A DNA stretch of 32,304 nucleotides. It comes from Betaproteobacteria bacterium (GTDB lineage: Bacteria; Pseudomonadota; Gammaproteobacteria; Burkholderiales; SHXO01). Shown piece after piece: positions 8,226 to 16,798 of this stretch (positions are counted from its first letter, which is position 1; each line of letters starts with the position of its first letter). The translations under genes and the position numbers were made by a program. The notes under the pieces are model-generated. The model did not search any database, had not been told where the DNA came from, and saw nothing but the letters and a program-made list of their open reading frames with translations. The stretch covers positions 1-32,304 of the forward strand of contig SHXO01000030.1 in the NCBI GenBank assembly GCA_009693245.1, given 5' to 3'.

Positions 8226-9938
8226 ATGGCAACCTTAACGCGAAAACAGTACGCGCAGCTCTACGGCCCCACGAAGGGAGATGCGGTGCGGCTAGGCGAC
8301 ACTTCCTTGCTAGCTGAAATCGAACACGACTTCGGCGTGCCGGGAGACGAATGCCTGCACGGCGGCGGTAAGACGCTGCGCGACGGCATGGGCCTAGCCG
8401 CCGGTTACGACAGCGCCATGGGTTCCCTGGACATGCTGATCAGCAACGCCGTGATCATCGATCCCGTGCTGGGCATAGTGAAGGGCGACATCGGCATCAA
8501 GGACGGCAAGATCGTCGCCATCGGCAAGGCGGGTAACCCGGCGGTGATGGATGGCGTGCATCCCAAACTCATCTGTGGTGCCGCCACCACCGTCCGCGAT
8601 GCGGAAGGTTTGATCGCAACACCCGGCGGCATCGACGTGCACGTGCACTTCGACAGCGCGCAGTTGGTGGAGCATGCCATCGGTTCGGGCCTCACCACCA
8701 TGATCGGCGGTTCCCTTGGTCCCATCACCGTGGGCATCGACTGCGGCGGCGAGTGGAACGTGGGCAAGATGTTGCAGGCTTCCGAGCAATGGCCCATGAA
8801 TTTCGGTTTTCTGGGGCGGGGCAATTCGTCGAAGCCGCGCTCGCTCATCGATCAAATGGCGGGCGGATGCTTGGGGCTCAAGATTCACGAGGATTGGGGT
8901 GCCATGCCAGCGGTGATCGACACCTGCCTCGCGGTGGCCGATGAAATTGATTTCCAGGTGCAGTTGCACACGGACACGCTGAACGAAAGCGGCTTCCTTG
9001 AGGATACCTTGGCCGCCATCAAGGGCCGCACCATTCACATGTATCACACGGAAGGCGCGGGCGGCGGGCACGCTCCGGACATCATCGCCGTGGCGGGGCA
9101 GATGCATTGCCTGCCTTCATCCACGAATCCCACCAACCCTTACACGATCAATACGTTCGATGAACACCTGGATATGATCATGGTGTGTCATCACCTGAAC
9201 CCAGCCGTGCCCGAGGATGTGGCCTTCGCCGAATCGCGCATCCGCGCGCAGACCATCGCGGCGGAAGACGTGCTGCACGACATGGGCGCCATCTCCATGC
9301 TCGGTTCCGATAGCCAGGGAATGGGGCGCATCAACGAGGTGATTTGCCGCACCTGGCAACTGGCCTCCAAGATGAAGGACCAGCGCGGACGCTTGCCGGA
9401 AGAGAAAACCAAGAAGGGCGATAACGAGCGCATCAAACGCTACATCGCCAAGTACACCATCAACGCCGCGCGCACCTTCGGCATCGATCAGCACATCGGT
9501 TCGCTGGAGTCCGGCAAGATTGCCGACATCGTGTTGTGGCGTCCCGGATTCTTCGGCATCAAACCGGAGCTGGTGGTGAAGGGCGGATTCATCGCCTGGT
9601 CCGCCATGGGGGACTCCGCCGCCAGCTTGATGACCTGCGAGCCGCTGGCCATGCGCCCGCAGTGGGGTGCCTTCGGCTTGGCGAAGCAACACCTCTCCTT
9701 CAATTTCATGTCGCAACTGTCCGTGGACCGCGACGTTCGCGGCCGCCTGGGGATCGTCAAGCAATGCCTGCCGGCGAAGGGGACGCGCAAACTCAACAAG
9801 CGCCACATGCTGCACAATGATGCCTGCCCCAACATCACGGTGAACCCTTCCACTTTCGATGTGATGATCGATGGCAGGATCATCACCTGCGAGCCGGTGA
9901 GCGTGGTGCCGTTGGCGCAGCGCTATATGCTCCGCTAG
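8226..9938 (+). CDS. ureC: Urease alpha subunit (catalytic)
   Basis: Catalytic subunit hydrolysing urea to ammonia and carbamate at a di-nickel centre. Taking the ATG at 8226, one base after the ureAB stop, gives 570 residues, the normal length. All key residues are visible: His139 and His141 (DVHVHF), Lys219 that is carbamylated and His221 (LKIHEDWG), His248 (LHTDTLNE), His274 ([12 protein letters not shown]), flap Cys321 and His322 (CHHL), Arg338 and Asp362 (GSDSQ). The segment just after the first nickel ligands (about residues 141-185) is divergent and about three residues shorter than in Klebsiella UreC; it lacks the usual HWICPQ-like start and CTPGPW-like motif. It is therefore a distinct urease subgroup, probably still a urease. 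Confidence 0.95.
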   Translation: MATLTRKQYAQLYGPTKGDAVRLGDTSLLAEIEHDFGVPGDECLHGGGKTLRDGMGLAAGYDSAMGSLDMLISNAVIIDPVLGIVKGDIGIKDGKIVAIGKAGNPAVMDGVHPKLICGAATTVRDAEGLIATPGGIDVHVHFDSAQLVEHAIGSGLTTMIGGSLGPITVGIDCGGEWNVGKMLQASEQWPMNFGFLGRGNSSKPRSLIDQMAGGCLGLKIHEDWGAMPAVIDTCLAVADEIDFQVQLHTDTLNESGFLEDTLAAIKGRTIHMYHTEGAGGGHAPDIIAVAGQMHCLPSSTNPTNPYTINTFDEHLDMIMVCHHLNPAVPEDVAFAESRIRAQTIAAEDVLHDMGAISMLGSDSQGMGRINEVICRTWQLASKMKDQRGRLPEEKTKKGDNERIKRYIAKYTINAARTFGIDQHIGSLESGKIADIVLWRPGFFGIKPELVVKGGFIAWSAMGDSAASLMTCEPLAMRPQWGAFGLAKQHLSFNFMSQLSVDRDVRGRLGIVKQCLPAKGTRKLNKRHMLHNDACPNITVNPSTFDVMIDGRIITCEPVSVVPLAQRYMLR

Positions 9939-9970
9939 GAGCTAGGAGTTTTGATCTAGGAGCTAGGGAA
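9939..9970 (+). repeat. Short-period CTAGG repeat between ureC and ureG
   Basis: The 35-bp gap contains GAGCTAGGAG and then GATCTAGGAGCTAGGG, the same short-period motif that forms a long hairpin at 19763-19838. Only one arm is present here, so it does not fold alone. It looks like a copy or half-copy of a dispersed intergenic repeat. Confidence 0.5.
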
Positions 9971-9973
9971 AAA

Positions 9974-10630
9974 ATGGACAGTGTGGTAGCGGAAATTTCG
10001 CGGCCAAGGATGCAGGAGAAACATCCTGGGGCGGCGCGCGTGGGCATCGGCGGGCCCGTGGGATCGGGCAAGACCAAGTTGCTGGAGCAGCTCATTCCGC
10101 GTTTCTTGAAGCGGGGAACCAATCTCGCGGTGATCACCAACGATCTCGTCACCAAGGAAGATGCGATTCGCGTTCAGCGTAGCGGCTTGATCGACCCCGC
10201 GCGCGTGCTCGCGGTGGAAACGGGCGCTTGCCCGCACACCGCCATTCGCGAAGATCCTTCCTTGAATCTGCAGGCGGCCGATGAACTGGAGCGCAAGTTC
10301 GCGGCGCTGGATCTGATTCTCATCGAGAGCGGCGGTGACAATCTCGCATCCAGTTTTTCACTGGATCTGGTGGATTACTGGCTCTTCGTGATCGACGTGG
10401 CCGGCGGCGATGATATTCCGCGCAAGCGTGGTCTCGGCGTACTGCAATGCGATCTGCTGATCATCAACAAGACCGATCTCGCTCCTTACGTGAAAGTCGA
10501 TCTGGATCGCATGGTGCGAGAGACGAGAGAAGTACGCAAGGGCGAGTTCCTGCTCACCAATTGCCAGACGGGCGATGGCGTGGACGCCGTGGTGGACGCC
10601 ATCTCCCGCGAGGTGTTGTTTGACCGCTAG
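9974..10630 (+). CDS. ureG: Urease accessory GTPase UreG
   Basis: SIMIBI-class GTPase that couples GTP hydrolysis to nickel insertion into urease. The 218-residue product shows the P-loop GPVGSGKT near residues 27-34, the nickel-binding CPH motif within [15 protein letters not shown], the switch/Walker B-like [11 protein letters not shown], and the G4-type NKTDLAPYV. It is intact, with normal length. The N-terminus is about a dozen residues longer than the minimal family core. The end overlaps the presumed ureD start. Confidence 0.94.
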   Translation: MDSVVAEISRPRMQEKHPGAARVGIGGPVGSGKTKLLEQLIPRFLKRGTNLAVITNDLVTKEDAIRVQRSGLIDPARVLAVETGACPHTAIREDPSLNLQAADELERKFAALDLILIESGGDNLASSFSLDLVDYWLFVIDVAGGDDIPRKRGLGVLQCDLLIINKTDLAPYVKVDLDRMVRETREVRKGEFLLTNCQTGDGVDAVVDAISREVLFDR

Positions 10631-11483
10631 TGCTGGATTGGCAGCCCGCGAACGCGCACCCGAATACCATTTCGACGTTTCCTTGTTGAGCGACGCCACG
10701 GGGCGCACCTATGTGGGCGGGCAATACGTTTCTTACCCTTACCATCTGGGCCGCGCGCTGCGTAACCTGGGCGATCCGGCGGGTATGCCCACGCTCTACA
10801 TTCAATCGTGTTCCGGCGGCATTTTCGAAGGCGACGATTTGCGTACCCGCATGCGTGTGGGAGCGAACGCGCGCGCTCACATCACCACGGCGGCGTCCAC
10901 CATCGTGCACACCATGGAAGAAGGGAGTGCCGCGCAACACGTGGAAATAGATGCCGCCGCGGACAGTTACTTCGAGTATCTCCCCGATCCCCTCATATTG
11001 TTTCCGGATGCAACACTCAGCAGCTCGGTTTGCATTCGGGTCGCGCCCGGCGCGGTGGTGCTGGCCTGGGATGGTTTCCTTGCCCATGATCCCAAGGCCC
11101 AGGGCAAGATATTTCGAGAGTTCCGCTCCGAATTGTCCGTGACGGACGAAAAGGGCCGCTTACTGGTACGCGACCGTTATAGAGCCGAAGGGCCAGTCTT
11201 TCAGCGCGATACTCCCGGCGTGATGGGGCCGTACCGAACTCAAGGAAGCTTTGTACTCGTATCCCCCGGGGGCGCGTGCGCGCAGTGGGCGGATAAACTG
11301 CGAGAAGCTCTCGCGGGCCACGATGGAGCCTACACCGGCGTGTCCGAGTTGCCCAATGGGGCGGGAGTTTGGGTTCGTATTCTGGCGCCGGATACCGCCG
11401 TGTTGCGTGAAGGGTTGCACAGAGCATGGTCGTGCGCGAGACAGGCCATCACTGGGGTCGTCCCTGCCCCGCGCCGTAAGTAA
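10620..11483 (+). CDS. ureD: Urease accessory protein UreD (UreH)
   Basis: Scaffold accessory protein that docks on apo-urease and recruits UreF and UreG. The family motifs are visible: [44 protein letters not shown], and [13 protein letters not shown]. No suitable ATG exists near the start of similarity. I choose the TTG at 10620, overlapping ureG by 11 bases, for 287 residues; another TTG at 10638 is possible. An ATG at 10575 would overlap ureG more deeply and is less likely. It is the last gene of the urease set, with only 43 bp to the AAA+ gene downstream. Confidence 0.88.
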   Translation: MTASAGLAARERAPEYHFDVSLLSDATGRTYVGGQYVSYPYHLGRALRNLGDPAGMPTLYIQSCSGGIFEGDDLRTRMRVGANARAHITTAASTIVHTMEEGSAAQHVEIDAAADSYFEYLPDPLILFPDATLSSSVCIRVAPGAVVLAWDGFLAHDPKAQGKIFREFRSELSVTDEKGRLLVRDRYRAEGPVFQRDTPGVMGPYRTQGSFVLVSPGGACAQWADKLREALAGHDGAYTGVSELPNGAGVWVRILAPDTAVLREGLHRAWSCARQAITGVVPAPRRK

Positions 11484-11526
11484 GGATTCGATTAATAGAC
11501 TGGATCAAGAGATTGGACTAAGAAAT

Positions 11527-12345
11527 ATGGAGAGACATAACCCTGCAAACCCCGTGGCGCAATACGCCATGCGCGAGGAACCCTATTACCGCGCCGTGGG
11601 TAATGAGGTGCCACTCTATGAAGCGGCCTACGCCGCGCGCATGCCCATGATGCTCAAAGGCCCCACGGGTTGCGGCAAGACGCGCTTCGTGGAGTACATG
11701 GCCTGGAAGCTGGGCAAACCGCTCATCACCATCGCTTGCCATGAGGATATGACCGCCTCCGATCTCGTCGGCCGCCATCTGCTCGACGCGCAAGGCACCA
11801 CCTGGCAAGACGGCCCGCTCACCTTGGCGGTGCGTTACGGCGCCATCTGCTACCTGGACGAAATCGTCGAGGCACGGCAAGACACCACGGTGGTGATTCA
11901 TCCGTTGACCGATGCCCGCCGCGTGTTGCCCCTGGAAAAAAAGGGCGAACTGGTCAAGGCCCACGCGGATTTTCAGATCGTCATCTCCTACAACCCCGGC
12001 TACCAGAACATCATGAAGGACTTGAAGCAGTCCACCAAGCAGCGCTTCGGGGCCTTGGATTTCCATTGGCCGGCGCGCGATGTGGAAGTGGAAATCGTCA
12101 TGCATGAGTCTGGCGCCGCCAAGGACACCGCCGCGAAGCTCGTGAGCATCGCCGAGCGTTCGCGCAATCTCAAGGGTCATGGACTCGAAGAAGGCTTGTC
12201 CACGCGCACGCTCATTTACGCCGGCCAGCTCATCACGCGCGGCATCGATCCGGTGTCCGCGTGCGGCGTGGCACTGGTGCGTCCCATCACCGACGATCCC
12301 GATATGCGTGACGCCCTGGAGGCGGCGGTGCAGGCGCATTTTTGA
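11527..12345 (+). CDS. cbbQ: MoxR-type AAA+ ATPase of the CbbQ/NirQ/NorQ family
   Basis: Cytoplasmic AAA+ chaperone-like ATPase. Family members work with a VWA partner (CbbO or NorD) to remodel a target enzyme, for example Rubisco or nitric oxide reductase. The 272-residue product has Walker A GPTGCGKT (residues 45-52), Walker B ICYLDEI (107-113) and the family stretch SYNPGYQNIMKDLKQSTKQR. The start at 11527 gives the usual length. It follows ureD by 43 bp on the same strand, and its VWA partner lies about 700 bp downstream beyond a toxin-antitoxin module. No Rubisco, nitric oxide or nitrite reductase gene is in the window, so the target is unknown. Urease or another metalloenzyme is possible, but that is inference. 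Confidence 0.88.
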   Translation: MERHNPANPVAQYAMREEPYYRAVGNEVPLYEAAYAARMPMMLKGPTGCGKTRFVEYMAWKLGKPLITIACHEDMTASDLVGRHLLDAQGTTWQDGPLTLAVRYGAICYLDEIVEARQDTTVVIHPLTDARRVLPLEKKGELVKAHADFQIVISYNPGYQNIMKDLKQSTKQRFGALDFHWPARDVEVEIVMHESGAAKDTAAKLVSIAERSRNLKGHGLEEGLSTRTLIYAGQLITRGIDPVSACGVALVRPITDDPDMRDALEAAVQAHF

Positions 12346-12361
12346 TGCCGGCCCCGAAGCG

Positions 12362-12392
12362 GTGTTATCATAAATGAATGTCGTGATAACAC
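12362..12392. promoter_or_regulatory. Palindromic operator of the vapBC-like module
   Basis: A perfect 9-bp inverted repeat, GTGTTATCA (12362-12370) and TGATAACAC (12384-12392), with a 13-nt spacer ends 12 bp before the antitoxin ATG. AT-rich palindromes in this position are typical autoregulatory sites bound by antitoxin or toxin-antitoxin complexes. The palindrome is seen; its use is inferred. Confidence 0.6.
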
Positions 12393-12404
12393 AGCGTGGC
12401 CGCG

Positions 12405-12632
12405 ATGGTACGTACGCAAATTTCAGTGGATGAGGAGCTATACAAACGGGCGAAGCTCGTGGCGCGCAGAATGGGGATTTCCTTCGCGGAGCTGTGCCGC
12501 AACAGCTTGAAGGAGACCATTGGCCGCGAGCCAAGTGAAAAGCCTTGGATGGCTTTTGCCGGCATCGTGGATGGGGCGGAGGACGATAGCACCTCCGTGG
12601 ACTCCGTGGTCTATGGCAGAGAGACTCCGTGA
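12405..12632 (+). CDS. VapB-like antitoxin (ribbon-helix-helix)
   Basis: A 75-residue antitoxin beginning MVRTQISVDEELYKRAKLVA, a ribbon-helix-helix DNA-binding strand and helix, with helix two near MGISFAELCRNSLKE. The acidic C-terminal tail (GAEDDSTSVDSVVYG) would embrace the PIN toxin. I prefer the ATG at 12405 to a GTG nine bases upstream because similarity begins there. It is followed after one base by the toxin gene and preceded by a palindromic operator. The module sits between the Q and O genes and is probably a late insertion. The toxin is interrupted, so the antitoxin may now be an orphan repressor. Confidence 0.75.
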   Translation: MVRTQISVDEELYKRAKLVARRMGISFAELCRNSLKETIGREPSEKPWMAFAGIVDGAEDDSTSVDSVVYGRETP

Positions 12633-12633
12633 C

Positions 12634-13035
12634 ATGGCCGTCTATCTGGACAGTGGAATATTCATAGCGCTCATGAGCAAGAGGGATCGCTGGCATGCGC
12701 AGGCGCTTGCCTTGTTCGCGGGACCTGTTCAACGGTGGAGCACTTCCGTGCTGGTAATTTCCGAGACCTATTCATGGTTTCTACATCGAATGGGGGAAGA
12801 ACAAGCTCGCTCGTTCCGCCAACTTTTGGAGAGCATGAAAGGGTTGCAAGTGTTCCCCGCCTCAAGGTAGCACCACCAGGACGTCGTGCGAATGTTGGAC
12901 CGGTTTCGCGGGAGCAAGCTGAGTTATGTCGATGCATCGAGCCTTGCGCTCATTACGCAAATGAAGATTAAGCGCGTGTGGGCAACCGATCATCACCTTG
13001 GCCTTTCGGGTTGCGAAGTGGTACCCGCTTCGTAG
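12634..13035 (+). pseudogene. VapC-like PIN-domain toxin interrupted by an amber codon
   Basis: Reading from the ATG at 12634, the frame encodes a PIN-domain ribonuclease but meets TAG at 12868-12870 after 78 codons. The same frame then continues with typical PIN sequence to a stop at 13033-13035, for 133 codons with one nonsense codon. All four expected acidic positions are present across both parts: Asp in YLDSGIF, Glu in VISETYSW, Asp in YVDASSL, and Asp in ATDHH. There is no frameshift; one substitution (for instance from CAG or GAG) explains the break. It is most likely a recently inactivated toxin. Amber read-through or a sequencing error are alternatives. Confidence 0.75.
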
Positions 13036-13062
13036 ATTGTCGCGTCTAAGTAAGCTACCCAA

Positions 13063-15363
13063 GTGCTGGCGCAATCCCAACTGGAAGAATTCCTGGCCTC
13101 CACCGGCCAGGATGTGAGATCTCTCGTCAAAACCGCGATTCCTGAAGCCCTTCGCACGTTTTCGGAGGAAGGTCTTTCCACTTGGTTGAAGGGCATCCAG
13201 ATCATCGCGGGTAGCGGCGCGGGTTTGGGTCCCTTGGTGACTTACCTGGGAACGCTGCCCGCCACGGCGCGTGAAATAGGCGAGAGCCAGCTCGCGCACT
13301 TGGTACGTACCACGGAGCAAGTCGTAAAAGAGGCTGGCAACCGTCCGGCCGATGCCATGCTGCAATCTCTGCCTCATGTCGCACGCAAGTTGCGCGATCA
13401 GGAGGAATTTGGATTGGTGTTGGAGATCTTCGCCGATCTCGCCCACGCCGCCCCAGGCGCCATCGAACCGGTGGCCGAACGCGCGGGCCAGTTGTTGGAT
13501 CAACTCAGTGCCGAAGGCATGCGGCGCTGGGTGTTGCTCGGCGTGCAGTCGCACACGGGCGATGCGCAATCGCAAGCGAGCTACTTTCGGTTGGAAACCG
13601 CCGATGCCCGCTCCATCCTGCGCGCTGCCGGCGAAGGCACGCTGTTCAGCGATATCGAGCGCCGCATGTCGCTCTACCTGCGCGCACTGTGGGGCCGCGA
13701 TATGCCGCTTCGCCCTAACCAGGCTCCGCAGCCCAAAAAAGCGCGCCGTCCTTCCATCGTCGAAGGCGCCATTCGCCTACCGCAAGCTTTCGAAGCCTTC
13801 CCTGGTGTGGGAGGAGTGGCGCTGTACCGCGCCGCCGCGGCGCACTCGGCGGCGCACTTGGCGTATTCGCGCGTGAAGTTCCCATTGCGAGAGCTGCGCC
13901 CCATTCAAGTAGCCTTGGTGGGCTTGATCGAGGATGCGCGCGTGGAAGCTCTCGCTCTGCGGGAATTTCCAGGCTTGCGCCGCTTGTGGTCTCAGTTTCA
14001 TGTGGCCACGCCCACTTTCAGCGTCACCGCCATCACCTTGATGCAACGCCTGTCACGCGCCTTGATCGACCCAAGCTACGAAGACGGCAATCCTTGGGTG
14101 GCGAAGGGCCGCGCCCTTTTCGCGGAGAACGCGGGCGCGCGCCTGGAGGATGCCGCCATGAGCCGCCACATCGGCAACTTGCTGGGCAACGATCTGGGCC
14201 AGATGCGCGTGCAATTCAACTTCAAGACCTACGTCACCGAACCGCTCTACCGCGACGACAATCTTTGTCTGTGGGATTTCGGCCAGCCGCAAGGGCAACA
14301 GTCGGACGACCAGGACGTGGTCTACCAAGCCATCGATCTGGAGCGCGGGGAAGGCGAAGAGCAGGCCGAAACCGATGAGCAGAAACAAGGCGAGAACGCG
14401 CCCGAGGACGCCGCGCAACTCCTGCCTCCAGATGCGCAAGACCATACCGCCATCGCGGACGCGTTGCTGCGGCCAATCTACTACGACGAATGGGATTACC
14501 TGATCGGCATGGAGCGCCCCGCGTGGTGCACCGTCTGGGAGCGCGAACCGGAGCTGGGCAGCCCGCAAATGCTGCACGACATCGTCGAGCGCAACAGCGA
14601 AACCGTGAGCCGCTTGCAGACGGTTATTCGCTCCATGCAAATCCAGCAGCCAAAGCGGTTGCGCCGGCAGTTGGAAGGCGACAAACTGGACATCGATGCC
14701 TGCGTCGCGGCCACCACCGACATTCGATCCGGCCGCACGCCCGATCCGCGAGTGCACATGCGTACCGCGAAAACGGCGCGCGATCTGGCGGTGCTGGTGT
14801 TGCTCGATCTTTCGCAATCCACCAACGAGTTCGTTCCCGGCGCGGGCGCCAGCGTGCTAAATCTCGCGCGAGAAGCCACCGCTTTGCTAGCCTGTGCGTT
14901 GGAAGGATTGGGTGATAGTTTCGCCATCCACGGTTTCGATTCCAATGGCCGCCGCGAAGTGGAGTACTACCACTTCAAACACTTCGACGAAGCCTACGAC
15001 GATGGCGTGCGCGCGCGTTTAGCCGGAATGAAAGGCCAGCTTTCCACGCGCATGGGGGCGGCCATCCGCCACGCCGGGTCTTTTCTTCGCTACCGCAGAG
15101 TCAGCCGAAAACTTATTTTGCTGGTCACCGACGGCGAGCCCCACGACATCGACGTGCACGACAAAAGCTATCTCATGTTCGACGCCAAGCACGCCGTGGA
15201 CGAACAATCCCGCTACGGCATCGCCACCTTCTGCTTGAGCCTCGACCCGAAGGCCGATGATTACGTGACCCGCATCTTCGGCAAGCGCAATTACTTCGTG
15301 CTGGACAAGGTCTCGTCCTTGCCGAAGAAGCTGCCTTCGCTTTACCTCAGACTGACCAGCTAG
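13063..15363 (+). CDS. cbbO: VWA-domain protein of the CbbO/NorD family
   Basis: Partner of the Q-type AAA+ ATPase; CbbO-type adaptors link the ATPase ring to its target through a VWA domain. The 766-residue product has a long helical N-terminal half, a Gln/Glu-rich acidic linker around residues 405-450 (EGEEQAETDEQKQGE), and a C-terminal VWA domain from about residue 570. The MIDAS motif reads DLSQSTN near 582, a threonine lies in STRMG, and TDGEPHD is near 688-694. A stop at 13051 limits the start to the GTG at 13063; the ribosome site is poor. The length fits CbbO (about 770) better than NorD (about 630). The target is unknown because no Rubisco genes are visible. Confidence 0.87.
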   Translation: MLAQSQLEEFLASTGQDVRSLVKTAIPEALRTFSEEGLSTWLKGIQIIAGSGAGLGPLVTYLGTLPATAREIGESQLAHLVRTTEQVVKEAGNRPADAMLQSLPHVARKLRDQEEFGLVLEIFADLAHAAPGAIEPVAERAGQLLDQLSAEGMRRWVLLGVQSHTGDAQSQASYFRLETADARSILRAAGEGTLFSDIERRMSLYLRALWGRDMPLRPNQAPQPKKARRPSIVEGAIRLPQAFEAFPGVGGVALYRAAAAHSAAHLAYSRVKFPLRELRPIQVALVGLIEDARVEALALREFPGLRRLWSQFHVATPTFSVTAITLMQRLSRALIDPSYEDGNPWVAKGRALFAENAGARLEDAAMSRHIGNLLGNDLGQMRVQFNFKTYVTEPLYRDDNLCLWDFGQPQGQQSDDQDVVYQAIDLERGEGEEQAETDEQKQGENAPEDAAQLLPPDAQDHTAIADALLRPIYYDEWDYLIGMERPAWCTVWEREPELGSPQMLHDIVERNSETVSRLQTVIRSMQIQQPKRLRRQLEGDKLDIDACVAATTDIRSGRTPDPRVHMRTAKTARDLAVLVLLDLSQSTNEFVPGAGASVLNLAREATALLACALEGLGDSFAIHGFDSNGRREVEYYHFKHFDEAYDDGVRARLAGMKGQLSTRMGAAIRHAGSFLRYRRVSRKLILLVTDGEPHDIDVHDKSYLMFDAKHAVDEQSRYGIATFCLSLDPKADDYVTRIFGKRNYFVLDKVSSLPKKLPSLYLRLTS

Positions 15364-15408
15364 GCCGGATACGCGCAAGCCGTGTAACGCGATTCATGGC
15401 GTGGACTC

Positions 15409-16179
15409 TTACTGAATCCACCCGATCTCCCGCGCCGTCTTACCCCCGATCACCGTCTGGTCGAGCGATAAGGGCATTCGTGACTCGGTTTCGGAAATGG
15501 CTGTGCGCCCGGCCATGAGTTCCGCGAACTGTTGCGGATGCAGAGGTAGCTTCTCGGGATCGCCGTAGCCCTCCGGGAAGACGGGTTGGTTCGTTCCTGG
15601 GACGTATTTATCCGTGGCCCCCACGGTATGCAGTAGCTCATGGGCCAGCACCACGCTGTTTTGCGCATCTTGGTGTTTCGAGGAAAAGGCATGCACGACA
15701 CCGATCAATCCCTTCTGCAATCCGAGCGAGTGCGCCACGCGCTCGGTTTTCTCGGGATCGTAGAACAGCACGAACATACGGACATGCTGATCGGGTTGCC
15801 ATGGGTGTTCCGCTTGCCGCCATGCCCATAGCCTCAGGCTCAAGCTCCACAACATGATATGCACCGTGCTTCCATCGTGAGGGGGTGGTGGAGGGAGCGC
15901 CTTGACTTCGCTTCCCAGATTGACATCCACCAAATCTTTCTTGGGTAGACCGTATCGCTGCGCTTCTTCACCGAAGAAGGCTTCGACGGCTGAAAAATTG
16001 TCGCGGCGTAACTCGGAGATGTAACGAGCCGTGGTTTGGCTTCCATCGCCGTTGATGGGATAGACCATCACACGCAGAGGTGTATCCCAAGAGGTAGTCC
16101 TCGCACGCGCCAGCCAGGTACCCATGGCGGCGTTTACGAGGAACAACAGCAATAGGAAGATGCGAAGCTTGCGAAACAT
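15409..16179 (-). CDS. Secreted or membrane-anchored HExxH metalloprotease-like protein
   Basis: Probable zinc-dependent protease of uncharacterised family, 256 residues from the ATG at 16179. The N-terminus MFRKLRIFLLLLFLVNAAMG is a signal peptide or membrane anchor. The motif VLAHELLHTVGATDKY near residues 180-195 has the HExxH zinc-binding core; the third ligand is not obvious. Segments LRVMVYPINGDG and MFVLFYDPEKTERVAHSLGLQKG look structured. The open frame extends 59 codons upstream, but that part lacks family-like character and the membrane segment defines the natural start. It is convergent with cbbO and divergent from the membrane-protein gene at 16332. The substrate is unknown. Confidence 0.7.
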   Translation of the reverse strand: MFRKLRIFLLLLFLVNAAMGTWLARARTTSWDTPLRVMVYPINGDGSQTTARYISELRRDNFSAVEAFFGEEAQRYGLPKKDLVDVNLGSEVKALPPPPPHDGSTVHIMLWSLSLRLWAWRQAEHPWQPDQHVRMFVLFYDPEKTERVAHSLGLQKGLIGVVHAFSSKHQDAQNSVVLAHELLHTVGATDKYVPGTNQPVFPEGYGDPEKLPLHPQQFAELMAGRTAISETESRMPLSLDQTVIGGKTAREIGWIQ

Positions 16180-16331
16180 GGGGCGAGCGGGGATTTCGAG
16201 GCTGACAGGATCAGTCTCGGCTCGCGGGCCGCGAAATTGAGGATCTTTCGTCTTGTAGACTGTCGCCTCGCTGCTGAACGAAATTCCGGGAAACGCCCGG
16301 CGCGAAACCCACCAGCAAGAACATAACCTCC

Positions 16332-16796
16332 ATGGCGAGACGTAAGAGAACAACACAGAAAAGACTGGAAGTCATACCCGCGGCCGAGATTGCCGCGCCA
16401 GCGCTTCTTCCACAACCCCGGCCGCCCAAACGCGCGTGGTGGAGAAGCTACAAAATCATGATCCTGCTTTGGGTCGTGATGATTGGGCTGGCCTGGTTTG
16501 CGATGGAAAGGCACGTCGATAACGCCGTCATCGCTGGCAGCGTGGTGGCGGTGGGCCTGATCTCCAATGCCTTCGCTTGGCTGCTGGGCATCATCGCCAT
16601 GGTGCCCATCATCGGCCCGCTGATCGTCAAGGTGCTGTCCATCGGCTTCATCTGGCTCTTGAACGCCGTGGGCTACTTGGTATCTTTCATCGCCATCAAG
16701 CGCGGATACTCGAAGGACGTACTCACGTACCGCGGGCTCACGGTCGCGGTCATCATCGGGATCGTCACCGGTTTCGTGATCGGAAAGTTGGTCTAA
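16332..16796 (+). CDS. Small membrane protein of unknown function
   Basis: A 154-residue protein with a basic N-terminus (MARRKRTTQKRLE), a Pro/Ala-rich linker and about four hydrophobic segments: residues 43-57, 64-84, 88-117 and 134-152. I do not recognise the family. The stop is two bases before the glutathione transferase start, so the two genes probably share a transcript. The ribosome site before the ATG is weak. It could be a membrane scaffold or transporter-like protein; nothing in the sequence decides. Confidence 0.6.
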   Translation: MARRKRTTQKRLEVIPAAEIAAPALLPQPRPPKRAWWRSYKIMILLWVVMIGLAWFAMERHVDNAVIAGSVVAVGLISNAFAWLLGIIAMVPIIGPLIVKVLSIGFIWLLNAVGYLVSFIAIKRGYSKDVLTYRGLTVAVIIGIVTGFVIGKLV

Positions 16797-16798
16797 GC

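Noticed and set aside
12868-12870. Amber codon as a programmed non-standard amino acid in VapC
   Set aside because: No pyrrolysine-type context or machinery is visible, and PIN domains do not use one. Nonsense mutation is simpler.
11527-15363. Rubisco or nitric oxide reductase activation locus
   Set aside because: The Q and O proteins fit the family, but no cbbLS, norCB or nirS gene occurs in the window, so the client is left open.
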